Part shown: one piece after another, positions 61,505-64,000 of the stretch
Layout: the number at the start of each line of letters is the position of its first letter
Numbering within the stretch: position 1 is the stretch's first letter
NCBI RefSeq assembly: GCF_008035925.1
Contig: NZ_CP036264.1
Location: 8,871,121-8,935,120 of the forward strand
DNA length: 64,000 nucleotides
Source: Stieleria maiorica
GTDB taxonomy: Bacteria > Planctomycetota > Planctomycetia > Pirellulales > Pirellulaceae
Direction of reading: 5' to 3'
Translations under genes and position numbers: made by a program
The notes under the pieces: model-generated
The model's input: only the letters and a program-made list of their open reading frames with translations
Told to the model about the DNA's origin: nothing
Databases searched by the model: none

Positions 61505-64000
61505 TTAGTTTGCCGCAGGGTCCACGGGATCGAAGCAGAGCAACTGGCCGTTTTCCAACGCGACATAAATCCGCCCCATGTGGTCGATCGAGGTGCCGCC
61601 TTTGACGGCGAGGGCGGGCAAGGGATGGATCCATCGATCGCTTCCGTCGCTGGTGTTGATGGAAACGAGGAACGCGTCCGCTTCATTCCCATCGGGATGC
61701 CCGGTGGCCAGCAACGTGTCGTCGGTCACGGCGAAACTGTTGAAACGTCGGTTGCCTTTGTCTTGCCAAATCGCCTCCGGGGCCTGCCCCCCGCGGCGGA
61801 TCCAACGCGCCGCTTCCTTGTACGGTTTGGGAGTTCCTGGCGCCAACGGTGGTTGCCGGGCCAGATTGACGAATTGGCTGCCTTCATAACTGGCGTCGTG
61901 GCTGAGTTGACATCCGTCGCCGCATTGATAGTCCAGCGAAACGTACTTTCCATAGTCCGGATAATACGGGTAGAACGCGGTGCGGAACTGTGAGTTCACC
62001 TGTGCTTTGGGTGTATTGAGACACTCCAGCGTTTTCAAGTCATAGCGGGCGGTTTCATAAACGCCGCCGGCCAGGAAGCGGAGTTCACCGTCGACGATCG
62101 TCAAGTTGCCTTGCAGACTGATTCCGTTGTTGACTTCTTGCTGCAAGGTTCCCGAAGTCGTGTTGGAAACTTTCAAGGCGCCGGTTGTCGCATCGAGTGC
62201 GACGACGTGGGTGCCGTCGTAGTGCGTGATCCCGGCGGCGGCATAGACCGTGTCGCCGTCGACGACCACTCCGCCCGCAACGGGCCATGCCGAAATCAGG
62301 TGGTCATAGACCAAAATCCGGTCGCTTTTCGGGCCGACTCGGTAGGACCAAAGAAAACGTCCATCTCCGGCGGCGAAGGCATAGACGCGGCCGTCGGCCG
62401 AACCGACATAGACGCGATCGTTGGCAACCGCCGGCGGGTAGTAGATGGGACCCGCCGTGTAGGCCTTCCAAACGCGGTCCCCGTCCCCATCGAATGCTTG
62501 CACAACACCGGTCCGATCGGCGATAAACACCATGCCGTCGGCGGTGACCGGCGCGGTCGGCAACGCGTTGCGACAAACCTGGGTGGCCCACCCGGGGCGG
62601 ACCTGTTCAGGGATCGTGACGTTGGAAACGTCGGTGCGGGCGTTGTTTCCGCGGTAGGTGGACCAGTCATCGGGATCAATGTCCAGCGGCGCGACTGCCG
62701 CATTCGTGTCGCCGCGGACCAATTTGGGTTCGACCGAATCGTCCACTTCGTTTGCGGCATCGTCTCCGGGGCGAAGTGCGATGTTGCCGTACAGCGACAA
62801 CTGGCAGCCGCACATCCACGGGCCCCAGTAAAGGTGCCCGCCGGCGACGATCACCCCGTCTTGGCAGGGCGGACGCATCGGATCGATGTGCTGGGCCGTG
62901 TTGGATTCGGTCAACACACGAACGGTGCCCCCGCTGGCACGATAGAAGATGCTGTCGGCACAGCCGGTCGCACGCGTGCAGGCGCGGCGGGCAGGAAACG
63001 TCGCCAGCACTTCGCCGGTCTTGTAATCAAACTTCATCCCGCTTTCGGATTTCTGTGGACCGGCCGCCCACACGCCGTCGTCACGCAGGACCAATTGCAG
63101 ATTCCCCGTCTCGTGTGTCCATGCGAGCTTGCCGTCGTGGGCGGAGGCGACGACCATTCGGGCTCGCTGGGGGCCGGCAAAAAACAAGTAGTCTTCGCTG
63201 CACTTCATGTAACACGACGTCGCGTAGCCGGTGATGTAGTGCTGGGCTTTCTGGTTGTCCCCGATCGCATCCAACAGATCCTTGTCGGTGTTCTTCCAGT
63301 TCAGCTTTCCGGTGTACCGATCGATAGAGGCCAGAAATTTACCGGGGCAATAACAAAAGATTTGGCTGTCGTTCATGCACACGGCGCGCGCATCAAGGAA
63401 CTCGTCATCGCGATAGTGCCAAAGTCGTTCTTTCGTCTTGAGATCGATGGCCACGACGGTGCGACCGAATCCGAACGAAGTGCGGGGATCGTTGTAATCG
63501 TGGCCGTCCCACATGCCCCAGGGCCAATGGCCCAGCCCGCGTCGAATGGCCCGTTGCGTTTCCAGCTTGGCTTCCGGGTTGCCGACCAGGGCGAACAGAA
63601 TGCCATGACGCATCGCCATCCACTTCCAGACCGGACCGTCGCTGATTTCGGAATCGACCTTGATCTCGTCAATCGTTTCGCCGGTTTGCCCGTCAATGAT
63701 CTTGCACGCTTCGTGGTCGCCCAAGTAAAGCGCGTCGTCGGTTGCGACCATCGTGTTGCGGTGCAACATGAACCCGGGCGAGAGCGGACGTCGCCACAGG
63801 ATGGTTCCGTTGTAGGCGTTGATGCACAACAGCGTGTTAAGCATCTCGTTCTGGTTGGCTTTGTGGGCGATGTGCCCCATCGCCTTGTAGATCCGTCCGC
63901 CGGCGACCACGGTTTGTTCGGGCATCGGGCTGAATTTCGGATAACCGATGAATTGCGTTCGCAAACTGCCCCGCACCAGTTGGTCGTCGGATTGTGGGTT
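61505..64000 (-). CDS. PQQ-like beta-propeller protein (5' end outside window)
   Basis: At least 831 residues, open to the right edge (NPQSDDQLVRGSLRTQ). Repeated propeller blades are visible: AYNGTILWRRPL, DGQTGETIDEIKVD, DLKTKERLWHYRDD, DRYTGKLNWKNTD and ALDATTGALKVS, with many YVGSADGRVYAFAAGDGRFL-type strands. PQQ-like propellers of this type often are secreted and may bind no PQQ. Function unknown. The start and signal peptide lie outside the window. Confidence 0.85.
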   Translation of the reverse strand, partial: NPQSDDQLVRGSLRTQFIGYPKFSPMPEQTVVAGGRIYKAMGHIAHKANQNEMLNTLLCINAYNGTILWRRPLSPGFMLHRNTMVATDDALYLGDHEACKIIDGQTGETIDEIKVDSEISDGPVWKWMAMRHGILFALVGNPEAKLETQRAIRRGLGHWPWGMWDGHDYNDPRTSFGFGRTVVAIDLKTKERLWHYRDDEFLDARAVCMNDSQIFCYCPGKFLASIDRYTGKLNWKNTDKDLLDAIGDNQKAQHYITGYATSCYMKCSEDYLFFAGPQRARMVVASAHDGKLAWTHETGNLQLVLRDDGVWAAGPQKSESGMKFDYKTGEVLATFPARRACTRATGCADSIFYRASGGTVRVLTESNTAQHIDPMRPPCQDGVIVAGGHLYWGPWMCGCQLSLYGNIALRPGDDAANEVDDSVEPKLVRGDTNAAVAPLDIDPDDWSTYRGNNARTDVSNVTIPEQVRPGWATQVCRNALPTAPVTADGMVFIADRTGVVQAFDGDGDRVWKAYTAGPIYYPPAVANDRVYVGSADGRVYAFAAGDGRFLWSYRVGPKSDRILVYDHLISAWPVAGGVVVDGDTVYAAAGITHYDGTHVVALDATTGALKVSNTTSGTLQQEVNNGISLQGNLTIVDGELRFLAGGVYETARYDLKTLECLNTPKAQVNSQFRTAFYPYYPDYGKYVSLDYQCGDGCQLSHDASYEGSQFVNLARQPPLAPGTPKPYKEAARWIRRGGQAPEAIWQDKGNRRFNSFAVTDDTLLATGHPDGNEADAFLVSINTSDGSDRWIHPLPALAVKGGTSIDHMGRIYVALENGQLLCFDPVDPAAN

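Overview
The window looks like a chromosomal piece from a planctomycete of the Rhodopirellula/Pirellulales type. This rests on recognition, not on a search. The signs are: moderately GC-rich DNA with long intergenic spacers holding several families of dispersed palindromic repeats; an ECF sigma factor next to a Ser/Thr kinase; PEP-CTERM proteins with an exosortase; PQQ-propeller and YHS-like secreted proteins; and many lineage-specific orphans.

Layout. 1-6 kb: a 5'-truncated secreted thioredoxin-fold protein, small membrane and HEAT/TPR proteins, an RNase Z-like metallo-beta-lactamase, nine tandem copies of a 33-bp unit, and a SHOCT-DUF4870 membrane protein. At 6.2 kb is a tRNA-Leu(CAA). 6.3-14 kb is the accessory part. 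Minus-strand genes (small lipoproteins, membrane proteins, DUF4279-like and DUF4303-like proteins) are separated by about 90-bp foldback sites with GTTRRRY-type ends and extrahelical bases. I read this as a cluster of integron attC sites without an integrase. Three consecutive cassettes carry the same ~315-bp 5' module. The 3' end of a group II intron (maturase tail, domains V and VI) sits inside the attC-like site at the left end of the array, in the orientation opposite to the cassettes.

14-20 kb: orphans, a large secreted protein, and a GDSL hydrolase with a PEP-CTERM tail. 20-43 kb: a Wzx/Wzy-type exopolysaccharide locus. It has a Wzz/Wzc-like chain-length protein with a degenerate ATP site and a priming sugar transferase on plus. 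On minus lies a long translationally coupled run of glycosyltransferases, acyltransferases, a PaaK/CapK-like ligase, an endonuclease/phosphatase-fold protein, a methyltransferase-P-loop fusion, flippase, polymerase and Wza-like export lipoprotein.

43-49 kb (plus): an exosortase fused to a very long TPR tail, its EpsI partner and a trypsin-like protease with a PEP-CTERM-like tail. This puts surface-protein sorting next to the exopolysaccharide locus. 49-57 kb (plus): a second glycan cluster with an ABC exporter, CMP-nonulosonate synthetase-like enzyme, DUF115 protein, methyltransferase and three glycosyltransferases. 57-64 kb: an orphan secreted protein, the kinase/ECF sigma pair, a secreted CxxC protein with a clear terminator, and a PQQ-like propeller protein running off the right edge.
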